A DNA stretch of 64,000 bases, from NCBI RefSeq assembly GCF_900605495.1, contig NZ_LR027603.1, positions 1,897,423-1,961,422 on the forward strand, in the 5' to 3' direction. The notes below the pieces were generated by a model, which ran no database searches, was not told where the DNA came from, and saw only the letters and a program-made list of their open reading frames with translations. The position numbers were made by a program, and so were the translations under genes. Origin of the DNA: Bacilliculturomica massiliensis. Its GTDB lineage: Bacteria; Bacillota; Clostridia; Peptostreptococcales; Anaerovoracaceae. Shown here one piece after another: positions 50,685 through 58,495 of the stretch (position 1 is the first letter of the stretch; every line of letters begins with the position of its first letter).

Positions 50685-52122
50685 CTTTCACCTCGTCTGA
50701 TTTTCCGGGTTTCTTCGTGTACAGTACGCCGAAACCGGTAATGGCGCAGATCACCGCAAAGATCGGAGTGGCATATCCCATCAGATAGTACGGCGCGTAT
50801 TCCGCCACGGCCACGCCCAGGGTCAGCGAACAGTAGATGCCGTTGGTGCCCCAGGGGACCAGCGGCGCCATAACGGTGGCTCCATCCTGGATAGTCCTTC
50901 CCAGAACTCTGCGGTCGATGCCCTGTCTGTCGAAGTTTCTTCCCATAGCGTTGGCCGGAAGCAGCATGGCCAGATAGGGGTCCGCCGCAAAGAAGCTCAG
51001 CGCCATAGCCATGACCAGCGTAGTGGTGATCAGGCCCACGCGGTTTTTCGTGAGGTTGCTGATCTTTCCGATCACTTTGCTCATAACGCCGGTGCGTTCC
51101 AGACAGCCAGCCAGCGCCAGCGAAAACAGCATCAGCATTACCGTGGAGGTCATGGAATTCAGACCGCCTCTCGTGAGCAGGCTGTCAATGACGGAGACTC
51201 CCGTATCGGACACGTATCCGGTATGCATGAACTTCAGACAGGAAGCGATATCCTGTCCCTGGACGACAAAGGTAAAGGAAGCTCCCAGCAGGGACGCGAT
51301 GATCATCGTGGGAATGGCAGGCACTTTCATGATGATCATGGACAGCAGCAGGATCAGAGGGATGAGCAGCACCGGCGTCAGATTGAAAGACGCTTCCAGT
51401 CCGCTGGTGATCGCCTGGATCTGGGAGGTATCAGCCGTGCCCGAGCCGTATCTGAATCCCAGCACAACAAAGATGACAGCGCTGACCACCAGGGACGGAC
51501 CCGTAGTGTAGATCATCGCCCGGACGACCTCGTAAAGACCGCCCCTGGACACTGCCGCAGCAAAGTTGCATGTATCGGAGACAGGCGACTGTTTGTCGCC
51601 GAAGTAAGCGCCGCAAAGGATCGCTCCGGCGGTCAGTCCTACCGGGATGCCCAGGCCGATGCCCACGCCCATGAAGGCCACGCCGATGGTGCCTACCGTG
51701 GTCCAGGAAGAGCCTGTGACGATGGACATGATACAGCAGAGCAGCAGGATGGAGAGCAGAAACCACTGAGGCGAAAAGATCTGCAGTCCGTAGTAGATGA
51801 CCAGAGGAACGGTGCCGCTGGACATCCACGTGCCCACCGTCACGCCGATCAGGCAGATGATCAGGATCGCTTCAATGGATTCCGAGATGCTCCTGCAGAT
51901 GCTGTCTCTCATATCATTCCACGGAATATGTAAATAAGAGCTGTAGATCAGCAGAACGGTCACGCTCAGTAAAATAGGCATATGCGGATCGAGTTTAAGC
52001 CCGACGACGCCGAACAGCAGCACGGCGATGGCCAGCAGCAGAACAATGATGGACATGCCGAAAGACGATTCTCTCTCCGGCACGATCTCTTTTGGTTTCC
52101 CGTTATTTTTAAGTAATGTCAT
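50668..52122 (-). CDS. Na+/H+ antiporter, NhaC family
   Basis: 484 residues with about twelve helices. Blocks such as TGSSWTTVGTIGVAFMGVG, AGAILCGAYFGDKQSPVSDT and ATVMAPLVPWGTNGIYCSLTLG are those of NhaC-type antiporters; some relatives instead exchange organic acids such as malate and lactate, so substrate exchange is an alternative. The ATG at 52122 is chosen because the open frame upstream is non-hydrophobic and lacks a ribosome site; AAAGGA precedes it. It is the first gene of the glycyl-radical operon, behind a LysR-type promoter and a 300-nt leader. Confidence 0.9.
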   Translation of the reverse strand: MTLLKNNGKPKEIVPERESSFGMSIIVLLLAIAVLLFGVVGLKLDPHMPILLSVTVLLIYSSYLHIPWNDMRDSICRSISESIEAILIICLIGVTVGTWMSSGTVPLVIYYGLQIFSPQWFLLSILLLCCIMSIVTGSSWTTVGTIGVAFMGVGIGLGIPVGLTAGAILCGAYFGDKQSPVSDTCNFAAAVSRGGLYEVVRAMIYTTGPSLVVSAVIFVVLGFRYGSGTADTSQIQAITSGLEASFNLTPVLLIPLILLLSMIIMKVPAIPTMIIASLLGASFTFVVQGQDIASCLKFMHTGYVSDTGVSVIDSLLTRGGLNSMTSTVMLMLFSLALAGCLERTGVMSKVIGKISNLTKNRVGLITTTLVMAMALSFFAADPYLAMLLPANAMGRNFDRQGIDRRVLGRTIQDGATVMAPLVPWGTNGIYCSLTLGVAVAEYAPYYLMGYATPIFAVICAITGFGVLYTKKPGKSDEVKDVAEA

Positions 52123-52265
52123 GATTGCACTTTCCTTTCCCCATAAGGTCAGGCACAGCCGGCATTCACCCGTCTGTGCCAGTGTAATGCACATAGATTT
52201 TATAATTTTCAAACAATTGCTTTTGGATCATACCATTTTGTTTCTCATAAAATTGTCTCGCTTTT

Positions 52266-52283
52266 GAATAATCAGACAATTTT
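52266..52283 (-). promoter_or_regulatory. 18-nt leader block shared with the NSS operon
   Basis: GAATAATCAGACAATTTT on the plus strand is identical to 55563-55580. It lies 144 nt before the antiporter start here and 132 nt before the MetS start there. Confidence 0.65.
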
Positions 52284-52391
52284 TCGCGGACAAACTTCAG
52301 ATCTACCGTTCTGCATCACCACCGTTCCCTCCATGTCAACTGTAATTATGAACCAAATTAATGCTGATCAGGCAAAATTCGTCCACTACAA

Positions 52392-52488
52392 TTCTGCATT
52401 GTGGAATTCGCGATTCCGAATTGTTGCGTTCATTATAGCTCTGTGTTATAAATCTGTCAATCCTATTTTTTCATTCCACAATACGGAA
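52392..52488 (-). promoter_or_regulatory. LysR-regulated promoter of the glycyl-radical operon
   Basis: On the minus strand TTGACA (52455-52460) and TATAAT (52432-52437) are perfect and 17 bp apart. TTC-N9-GAA boxes flank them: 52474-52488 (TTCCACAATACGGAA, centred near -56) and 52392-52406 (TTCTGCATTGTGGAA, centred near +26). The T-N11-A core fits LysR-type sites. Confidence 0.75.
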
Positions 52489-52730
52489 CAACAGCGGTCA
52501 GAAGATGCTTCGAGGATCCTTTCACAGCCGCTGCCCGGGCATTTTTCAGGGAAAAATATGGCATCTGTTCTTTCTGCCAAATCAATAAATTCCGAATATT
52601 TAAATTGCAAAAAAATACATACTGCGGATCGCCGCCCGGCAGTATGTACGTTCAGAAAAAGTATTTTTTTATTATGTGTAAAAAATTGGTTCGTCAGCTG
52701 CGCCCCGCTGCCGGCAAACGGCAGATCGGA

Positions 52731-53615
52731 TCACAGAACATCAAAGCAATCTGTCTCCGCGAGATACTTGAGAAATGTCTTGGCGATGACGGATGTGTTT
52801 CCCACCGGCAGAGACGCGATCCCGATGGTTCTGTACTGCGGCGGATCCAGCGGTTTTACGGAAAGGGCAAAAGTGGTTTTCCTCAAGATCAATTCCGGCA
52901 TGATGCCCACCCCGAATCCGTGCGCCACCATCGAGAGCACCGACAGATCGTCATTGAGGGCGTATTTCACTTTGAGCGGACCTTTACAGCCGCAGAGAAC
53001 AGCCTGAATATCTTTGTCACATCCTTCCATGGGCACGACAAAGGGTTCCTGTATGACTTCCTCCAGCGTCAGCGTCTCCTTCGAGGCCAGAGGATGATCC
53101 GGATGCAGCAGCACCAACATGGGATCCTTCTTCAGCGGCCGGAAGACCAGCGGCGCCGCCACCGGGGCGGTCAAAAAACCGCAGTCGATCCTGCCCTGAA
53201 GGATCCAGGCGATGATATCGCCGTAATCGCCGGTAAGCAGTTCAAACTCCACCAGCGGATATTTCTCTCTGAACGACAGGATAATGTCCGGCACCCAATG
53301 GGCCGACACGCTGGTAAAGGTTCCGACTCTGATCGTTCCGGCGACCACATTGTTGATGCGAAAAATAGTCTGTGCCAGATTCCTCTGCTGGTTGACCAGA
53401 TTCTGGATCGGCTCCAGTATCCGCCTTCCGTCGTCGGTGAGCGCCACGCCGCTGCTCTTTCGCACGAACAGGGGAAAGCCCGTTTCCTTTTCCAGCGCTG
53501 CGATGGCATGGCTGACGCCGGACTGGGTATAGTTCAGCACCTCGGCGGTCTTTGTTATATTTCCCAATTCGACCACTTTTAGAAATATCTCATAACGGTT
53601 TATGTTTGCGTTCAC
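52731..53615 (-). CDS. LysR-family transcriptional regulator
   Basis: 294 residues. The N-terminal helix-turn-helix (YEIFLKVVELGNITKTAEVL, QSGVSHAIAALEKETGFPLF) is followed by a substrate-binding domain (GTIRVGTFTSVSAHWVPDI to the end). It lies between the two operons it probably controls. The start is likely the GTG at 53615, nine bases after GGAGG; a GTG two codons earlier is only 3 nt from it. The ligand is probably the substrate of the glycyl-radical pathway, which is inference. Confidence 0.92.
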   Translation of the reverse strand: MNANINRYEIFLKVVELGNITKTAEVLNYTQSGVSHAIAALEKETGFPLFVRKSSGVALTDDGRRILEPIQNLVNQQRNLAQTIFRINNVVAGTIRVGTFTSVSAHWVPDIILSFREKYPLVEFELLTGDYGDIIAWILQGRIDCGFLTAPVAAPLVFRPLKKDPMLVLLHPDHPLASKETLTLEEVIQEPFVVPMEGCDKDIQAVLCGCKGPLKVKYALNDDLSVLSMVAHGFGVGIMPELILRKTTFALSVKPLDPPQYRTIGIASLPVGNTSVIAKTFLKYLAETDCFDVL

Positions 53616-53822
53616 TTCCACTCGCCTCCAAGTCAGTACAATTTGTAATACCGGCCATTAACAACATTCTCTTGCCGAATGCCGCGGTTTCACTATAATG
53701 GATTATGACAGGAAAAACAAGCAGAAATATCAGTCAACTGTGGAGGAGTGATCGAATTGTCCGACAAAAGGCAGACAGGAAAGCGGACCGCCAGGGCCGC
53801 TGGGATCATCGCGCATAAAAAC

Positions 53823-53866
53823 AAAACTGCGGTATGCGTCCCCAGTGGGAGAGCATACCGCAGCTT
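53823..53866 (-). terminator. Terminator of the NSS transporter operon
   Basis: CTGCGGTATGC and GCATACCGCAG form a perfect 11-bp stem; on the minus strand it is followed by TTTTGTTTTT. Confidence 0.88.
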
Positions 53867-53873
53867 TGCCGCC

Positions 53874-53929
53874 GAAGGATCCTTTTGCATTTGACCTGCG
53901 GCTCTGCCCGCAGTGCAAGATGATCCTTC
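53874..53929 (-). ncRNA. Long nested hairpin in the transporter 3' untranslated region
   Basis: GAAGGATC (53874-53881) pairs with GATCCTTC (53922-53929). Within it TTGCA (53885-53889) pairs with TGCAA (53914-53918) and CTGCGG (53896-53901) with CCGCAG (53908-53913). It lies 23 nt after the stop and before the terminator hairpin. It may stabilise the mRNA end or be processed into a small RNA; neither is shown. Confidence 0.45.
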
Positions 53930-53952
53930 GTCATTGTGTTATGTGTTATCAG

Positions 53953-55275
53953 TTAAAACAGAGAGAGAATTGCAGTGATTGCAAAGTATGCGAAGGCAGG
54001 TACGGCGATAAACTTGTAAAGAACATCGACCCAGCTTCCATACTGCAGAGCGGAAGTCGGATTGTACCACTCCGTTCTGATCTTCTTGGCTCCGATGATC
54101 CACGCCAGGTAGAAGGCGATCACCGCCGCAGTTACGCAGTAGAATACGTTTCCTACCAGATTATCGGTGAAGGCGAAGAACGCATCGTTCCAAACGCAGG
54201 GGATCGCACCCAGACACGAAACGATCGTTACTACCGCGATACCCTTGGCACGGCTCCACTTCAGACCATCCATGAGACAGGTTACCGGGATCTCCATCAT
54301 GGAAAGCGTGGTGGACAGTCCCGCGAAGAACAGAGCCACCATGAAGAGTACAAACCAGATCATTCCTCCGGAGATCTGCGAGAATACCAGCGGCAGCGAC
54401 TGGAAGATCAGTCCTTTGCCTGCCGTGGGATCCAGACCGAAGAGCACTACGGCGGGGATCGTGGCAAATCCGCAGAGTACGCAGATCAGCAGCTGTGTAA
54501 TGTTGACTGTTACAAAGTCCGTGGCAAGGTCGGCTTTATCCGACATGTAGCTTCCGTAGGTCAGCAGATATCCAGGTCCAAGGCCTACTGCGAAGAGCGC
54601 CATACCGGCCGCTTCCATCCACAGGTTTACATTGCCCAGTCCTTTCAGATTCGGCGACAGATAGAAGTTCAGACCTTCCGTGATCCCATCCAGCATGAAT
54701 ACTCTCACGCAGATGATGATCAGGAACAGGAACATGATCGGCAGCAGGATCTTGCAGCATTTTTCAACGCCCTTCTGGATGCCTTTCAGGCTGATGACCG
54801 CCGTCACGATGATGATCGCCACAACGCACAGATAGATGGCGAGCCGGTTGTCATTCACGCTGGTGTAAAAGGCTTCCGAATTTTCCAGGAACGGCGCGCC
54901 TGCAAACGTGTAATAAATGTACATGAGAACGGTTCCCATGATGACCGGATAATAGAACATCAATCCCAGAGGAGTAGCCGCCATCAGGTAACCAAACGCG
55001 GTTCCCTTCTTGCCTGCTATTTCTCCCAGCGTGCCGACAGCGCTCTTTTTATATTTCCGTCCCAGAGCGCTCTCCGCCCATCCGGCGGGGATTACAATAA
55101 TTATACTGATGATAACAAAGGCGAGAACAAAAGCTCCGCCGCCGTACTTGGCCGTGAGCATCGGGAACCGCCACATGGCGCCCACGCCTACGGACATTCC
55201 CAGAGTGGAGAGTATGTAGCCGATTCTGGATCCCCAGCCATCGCTTCTTGCAGCATTTGCGTTGTCATTACTCAT
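53953..55275 (-). CDS. Sodium-dependent transporter, NSS (SNF) family
   Basis: LeuT-fold symporter that takes up amino acids or related amines with Na+. The 440 residues have eleven to twelve helices. The opening GWGSRIGYILSTLGMSVGVGAMWRFP is the unwound TM1 region that binds Na+ and substrate; LGPGYLLTYGSYMSDKADL is the TM6 region. It lies 54 nt after the MetS-like gene and shares that gene's promoter. With the antiporter and glycyl radical enzyme it suggests Na+-coupled substrate import. Specificity cannot be read from sequence. Confidence 0.93.
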   Translation of the reverse strand: MSNDNANAARSDGWGSRIGYILSTLGMSVGVGAMWRFPMLTAKYGGGAFVLAFVIISIIIVIPAGWAESALGRKYKKSAVGTLGEIAGKKGTAFGYLMAATPLGLMFYYPVIMGTVLMYIYYTFAGAPFLENSEAFYTSVNDNRLAIYLCVVAIIIVTAVISLKGIQKGVEKCCKILLPIMFLFLIIICVRVFMLDGITEGLNFYLSPNLKGLGNVNLWMEAAGMALFAVGLGPGYLLTYGSYMSDKADLATDFVTVNITQLLICVLCGFATIPAVVLFGLDPTAGKGLIFQSLPLVFSQISGGMIWFVLFMVALFFAGLSTTLSMMEIPVTCLMDGLKWSRAKGIAVVTIVSCLGAIPCVWNDAFFAFTDNLVGNVFYCVTAAVIAFYLAWIIGAKKIRTEWYNPTSALQYGSWVDVLYKFIAVPAFAYFAITAILSLF

Positions 55276-55329
55276 AGGTAAAAACCTCCATAAATCTTAA
55301 TGCATCTCGTATTCTAGTATACACCCATC

Positions 55330-55431
55330 TTAAATTTGGTCTTTTTTCAGCGAATAAGCGATCAGCGCCAGACTACCGCCTCCCAGTCCGCCTAAATACA
55401 GGATCAACATGATCCATGCGCCCATTGACAT
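55330..55431 (-). CDS. MetS-like small subunit of the NSS transporter (33 residues)
   Basis: A 33-codon gene, MSMGAWIMLILYLGGLGG followed by GSLALIAYSLKKDQI. It is one hydrophobic segment with a short charged tail. AAAGGAGG lies 8 nt before the ATG, a near-ideal ribosome site. It precedes the NSS symporter in the same operon. In Corynebacterium the methionine NSS transporter MetP needs the tiny partner MetS, and similar miniature ORFs accompany NSS genes in many Firmicutes. It is easily missed because of its size. Confidence 0.85.
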   Translation of the reverse strand: MSMGAWIMLILYLGGLGGGSLALIAYSLKKDQI

Positions 55432-55562
55432 ACCATCTACCTCCTTTCCTCTCTTACTCTCTCCCGCAGCCGCGGATCACACGATTCCATACCATTGTCA
55501 GATTTTTTGGATTTTCATTGCCAGGTTCAGTATTCACACCCATTTCGATGTCTACAGGTTTA

Positions 55563-55580
55563 GAATAATCAGACAATTTT
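55563..55580 (-). promoter_or_regulatory. 18-nt leader block shared with the glycyl-radical operon
   Basis: Identical to 52266-52283. It lies in a 280-nt leader between the promoter at 55719-55747 and the MetS start at 55431. Confidence 0.65.
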
Positions 55581-55685
55581 CTTTATGATTGCCCTTCCTC
55601 ATCCTTTTTCCATTTTGTTTGCCCCACAAAACGTTTCTGCAATGTCCTTTCTGACATTCATCCGCCGCCCGTATCAATTCGTTCA

Positions 55686-55776
55686 TTCTACAATGCGGAA
55701 TCATAAATTCCATTTTTAATTATAGTCCGTTGTTATAAAAGTGTCAATATGGAATTTTAAATTCCGTATATTTGAA
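55686..55776 (-). promoter_or_regulatory. LysR-regulated promoter of the MetS-NSS operon
   Basis: TTGACA (55742-55747) and TATAAT (55719-55724) on the minus strand are perfect and 17 bp apart. The spacer begins much like that of the glycyl-radical promoter (both contain TTTATAACA). TTC-N9-GAA boxes flank it: 55762-55776 (TTCCGTATATTTGAA, centred near -57) and 55686-55700 (TTCTACAATGCGGAA, centred near +19). GGAAT-N5-ATTCC palindromes also occur on both sides (55697-55711 and 55751-55765). Confidence 0.75.
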
Positions 55777-56095
55777 TAAAATAAATCAAAATCACCCTGT
55801 CAACAAAAAATAATTTTCCTGAATCGACAAAAAGCTTTAATATGTGATCGCCCCGCCCAGACATTGATCAGCCGCCCGTCACCCGTTTCCAAGCCGTCAA
55901 TCAGGCATTTGTCAAGGTCGCCCGGGGGTTCGCGCTCCTGCCGTTTCCTTTCGCCGAGACAGATCGAGTCAGTTCAGGGCAGTACAAAGCAGTTCAGAGC
56001 AGATCGCCGCCCCATCTCATCCAATTCCATTTTCGCCGATTTCAAAAGTCAATTTCTTTCCGATTGTTGAAACGCCTTACAGGAATTCCAGGCCG

Positions 56096-56373
56096 CAGGG
56101 GCCCCGCTTCCCCAGATCGTTACGCCCCCCATCGTCTCTGCCGAGGACCGGCGGACCGCCAATTTGACTGCGAATCTGCCTGACTTCAGGCGCCCCGGGC
56201 ACCAGGGGCCCCGCTTCCCCAGATCGTTATGCCCCCATCGTCTCTGCCGGGACCGGCGGACCACCAATTTGACTGCGAATCTGCCTGACTTCAGGCGCCC
56301 CGGGCACCAGGGGCCCCGCTTCCCCAGATGGTTGCGCTCCCCCCATCGTCTCTGCCGGGACCGCCGGACTGCG
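56096..56373. repeat. GC-rich tandem repeat of about 106 bp, 2.6 copies
   Basis: Copies begin CAGGGGCCCCGCTTCCCCAG at 56096, 56203 and 56308, so the periods are 107 and 105 bp. The third copy stops at about 56373, exactly where the first ATAGGTGAAA arm begins. The copies are nearly identical, suggesting recent expansion. Confidence 0.85.
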
Positions 56374-56546
56374 GATAGGTGAAAACACCAAAAAAAAATG
56401 TAAATCCCCGAAATACACTCAAAATTCAGCGATAATCTCGCAATATTTGCCGCCAAATAGGTGAGAATCAATTTTTTGCTAAATTCTCACCTATCCGGTA
56501 GCCCTTTTTCGGTGAGATCGGGAAAAAAATCTTCATTTCACCTATC
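56374..56546. repeat. Nested ATAGGTGAAA palindromes
   Basis: An outer pair GATAGGTGAAAA (56374-56385) and ATTTCACCTATC (56535-56546) encloses an inner pair AATAGGTGAGAAT (56456-56468) and ATTCTCACCTAT (56483-56494) with a 14-nt loop. The inner arms differ from those at 5345-5386 by G/C changes made on both sides, keeping the pairing. Confidence 0.8.
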
Positions 56547-56834
56547 TGCCCTCAGCATCCTCAGCCCTGTAGATACTGACAGTCGTCAAGCGCCGGCAAT
56601 CCGCCGCGCAACATCCTCCCCGCCGGCCCCACCGGCCCCGACAGCCCCAACGACCCTCAACATTCCCCGCCGCCCTCCGCCGAAGCTGGCCCCCGGGGAC
56701 CGGCACCCCTGCTGGGGCCTGTAACTTGACAAAGACCTCCCCTCGGGGACCCCGCGCCGCCGGAAACCAACGATCTGCCAAGGACCGCTGAGCCCCGCAG
56801 GCTGCCGGCAGACCCGGCGCCCCTGCAGAATAAT

Positions 56835-56950
56835 AAAAAGTTTCCCTGGCAAACACGGTCCGCCCTGCGGACTGGCTTTCACAAGGAAACTTTTAAGGTA
56901 GGCTTTTTTGTTATTCCGTCAATATCGCCAACGAAAGGCGATATTTCCTA
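56835..56950. repeat. Dispersed intergenic repeat, full copy
   Basis: AAAAAGTTTCC (56835-56845) pairs with GGAAACTTTT (56885-56894) around a loop with a GTCCGC / GCGGAC hairpin. A second hairpin pairs AATATCGCC (56921-56929) with GGCGATATT (56937-56945). In reverse complement it aligns with 10801-10900 over TAGGAAATATCG and AAGTTTCCTTGTG...CCGCAGGGCG. Confidence 0.65.
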
Positions 56951-56953
56951 CAT

Positions 56954-57000
56954 AAAAAAGCGCCCCTTCCGGCTGTCTCCTGCCGGAAAGAACGCTTTAA
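56954..57000 (-). terminator. Terminator of sfsA
   Basis: On the minus strand AAAGCG...CTTTCCGGC pairs with GCCGGAAG...CGCTTT and runs into TTTT. Confidence 0.85.
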
Positions 57001-57048
57001 ACAGAATGCCGCCACATTTTTGAGCCATCCTGTTCTCTTTTATTGTTG

Positions 57049-57828
57049 TTATCTTTTCCCCTCATCCGGTCCATGTGCGAAAAGCTGCACCGGGATCCTC
57101 TGATCCACCGTCAGGGAGTCCGGCTCCACAATGCAGTCCCAGGCCAGCACATGCACTCCCGCCTCAGCCGCCTGCCGCAGCGCGTCGCCGAAGGCTCGGT
57201 GGGTCCTGTCGTTGGGCTCCACCCGCGTTATGGATTTCATCTGCACCACAAAGATAAGATAGGCTTCCATGCCCTGTTCCTTCACTCGACAGAGCTCGCC
57301 GATATGCTTCACGCCCCGCTCCGTGGGGGCGTCAGGAAAACGTGCCACCCCGTCTTCCTCCAGCGTCACGCCCTTTACCTCGATGTAAGCCTTTCCGCTG
57401 GGGACTTGCCCTTCGACTTGCGATTCCAGATAAAAATCGAACCGCGAACCGCCGAACACGGACTCCGGTTTCAGAAGTCCGATCTCTCCGGGAAAGCCCG
57501 GCAGCAGAATCCCTCCGCTTCTCAGTGCTTCCGCTACCACCTTGTTGGGCGCCTGAGAGTCCATATTGATCAAAAGCGTTTTCTCTTTCTTCCCCGGCTT
57601 CGCCGGGATCCTTTTCTCCACCGCAATGAGATCATAGCGGGTCTTCCGGCTGCCCATGGCGTCCCCGTGATCCTCCAGATATACGGCGGCGCCGGGCAGG
57701 AGCAGTTCCCCGCATCGGCCGGTGTTCTTTACGTGGACTGTTTCCACCGTTCCCTGGATCTCCACCCTGGCCACAAAGCGGTTGGGCCGTTCCAGAAAAA
57801 CGCCTTGTTTTACTCTGCCATACTTCAC
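57049..57828 (-). CDS. sfsA: SfsA family DNA/RNA nuclease-like protein
   Basis: 259 residues, a little longer than the E. coli protein. Family blocks are LERPNRFVARVEIQG, HVKNTGRCGELLLPGA, PGEIGLLKPESVFGGSRFDF, AYIEVKGVTL and FPDAPTERGVKHIGEL. SfsA was named for stimulating sugar fermentation in E. coli and has an OB-fold plus a nuclease-like domain; its real role is uncertain. The likely start is the GTG at 57828. It begins 7 nt after the upstream membrane-protein gene. Confidence 0.9.
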   Translation of the reverse strand: MKYGRVKQGVFLERPNRFVARVEIQGTVETVHVKNTGRCGELLLPGAAVYLEDHGDAMGSRKTRYDLIAVEKRIPAKPGKKEKTLLINMDSQAPNKVVAEALRSGGILLPGFPGEIGLLKPESVFGGSRFDFYLESQVEGQVPSGKAYIEVKGVTLEEDGVARFPDAPTERGVKHIGELCRVKEQGMEAYLIFVVQMKSITRVEPNDRTHRAFGDALRQAAEAGVHVLAWDCIVEPDSLTVDQRIPVQLFAHGPDEGKR

Positions 57829-57835
57829 TTCAACA

Positions 57836-58387
57836 TCACCGTCCCAGGGAGGCTCCGCCCGCTCCGTCCTTTTTCGTTCTGGAGACCATCCGCGCGGGTT
57901 TTCTTTTCACGCGGTAGACCGGATACCGGCCCCGGCCTTTTTTGTCCGGATCAGGGATCTCCCCCCGATCAATGGCTTCCTGCTGCTTTACGGACTGAAA
58001 ATTGAACGTAGCGTGCAGCAGACACATAAAAACAAAGATGACGCCGAACAACGCTTCAAAGCCCGGGCCATTATGCACATAGAGAGAAAACGTCCAGATC
58101 ATCCCGAAAATTCCCATGCCCACGGAGATCGCGCCGCTGGTCTTCGACGGTCCTTTTTTTCGTTTGCCCTTGCCACCGCCGCCTTGCCTTGCTCTGGCTC
58201 CGGCGCCGTACCTCCCTCTGACTCCGCGCCCGGCCCTTTCTCTAACTCCGCGCCCGGCCCTTGATCCAGCCCCGGCCCCGGCCCCGGCTCCGCCGCCGTA
58301 CCCTGCGCCGTCCCCGCCGCTTCTTCCCTGCTCGCACATAATATTTATCCCGGTTTGCCTGTCGTCCCTGTTTTTCCTAAGTACCAT
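57836..58387 (-). CDS. Small membrane protein with a Gly/Arg-rich N-terminus
   Basis: 183 residues. Residues 20-80 are low-complexity Gly/Ala/Arg (GGGAGAGAGAGSRAGRGVRE), followed by a basic Lys stretch, two membrane segments (about 85-105 and 110-130) and a basic tail. The membrane part (SVGMGIFGMIWTFSLYVHN, FGVIFVFMCLLHATFNFQ) resembles small conserved clostridial proteins of unknown function. GGAGG lies 8 nt before the ATG at 58387. It is cotranscribed with sfsA. Confidence 0.7.
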   Translation of the reverse strand: MVLRKNRDDRQTGINIMCEQGRSGGDGAGYGGGAGAGAGAGSRAGRGVRERAGRGVRGRYGAGARARQGGGGKGKRKKGPSKTSGAISVGMGIFGMIWTFSLYVHNGPGFEALFGVIFVFMCLLHATFNFQSVKQQEAIDRGEIPDPDKKGRGRYPVYRVKRKPARMVSRTKKDGAGGASLGR

Positions 58388-58450
58388 ACCGCTCTCCTCC
58401 ATTATTAAAGACACGATATTATTCTAGCACAGTTTTCATAAAAAAGCGAG

Positions 58451-58491
58451 AAAAGCGCGGTCCCTGTCCGGATATGGGCAGGGACCGCGCT
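58451..58491 (-). terminator. Terminator of the ABC transporter operon
   Basis: AGCGCGGTCCCTG and CAGGGACCGCGCT form a 13-bp stem, followed by TTTTC on the minus strand. It starts 5 nt after the permease stop. Confidence 0.9.
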
Positions 58492-58495
58492 GCTA

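Larger units (their letters stand above)
52123..52730 (-). other. Leader and promoter region of the glycyl-radical operon
   Basis: No gene is supported in these 608 bp. The promoter lies at 52432-52460 with flanking regulator boxes. The transcript would begin near 52425 and carry a leader of about 300 nt. The leader holds a hairpin with 10-bp arms AAAATTGTCT / AGACAATTTT (about 52249-52283) and the 18-nt block shared with the NSS operon. The rest, up to the LysR stop at 52731, is AT-rich with a CATACTGC / GCAGTATG inverted repeat near 52617-52648 that may terminate LysR. Confidence 0.65.
53616..53952. other. Intergenic region between LysR and the NSS transporter
   Basis: Holds the LysR promoter region (a TATAGT-like -10 near 53690 on the minus strand, and a partial ATTC-N7-GAAT palindrome near 53664-53679) and two strong hairpins behind the transporter gene. 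A 65-codon minus-strand frame here runs through the hairpins and is not credible as a gene. Confidence 0.6.
55800..57048. other. Gene-free repeat island III
   Basis: About 1.25 kb with no credible gene. In order it holds a repeat-poor stretch (55800-56095), a GC-rich tandem repeat of about 106 bp (56096-56373), nested ATAGGTGAAA palindromes (56374-56546), a C-rich tract (about 56580-56830), a dispersed-repeat copy (56835-56950) and the sfsA terminator. The minus-strand open frame at 56049-56471 merely reads through the tandem repeat. Confidence 0.75.

Noticed and set aside
52605-53582. A 325-codon plus-strand frame
   Set aside because: Antisense to the LysR gene, whose helix-turn-helix and binding domain are clear.
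53693-53890. A 65-codon minus-strand frame after the NSS transporter
   Set aside because: It runs through the terminator hairpin and has no ribosome site.
56049-56471. A minus-strand frame with a repeated RRSRQRRWG...GRLKSGRFAVKL pattern
   Set aside because: The peptide repeat only reflects the 106-bp DNA tandem repeat; the period is not constant (107 and 105 bp), and no start site or domain supports it.
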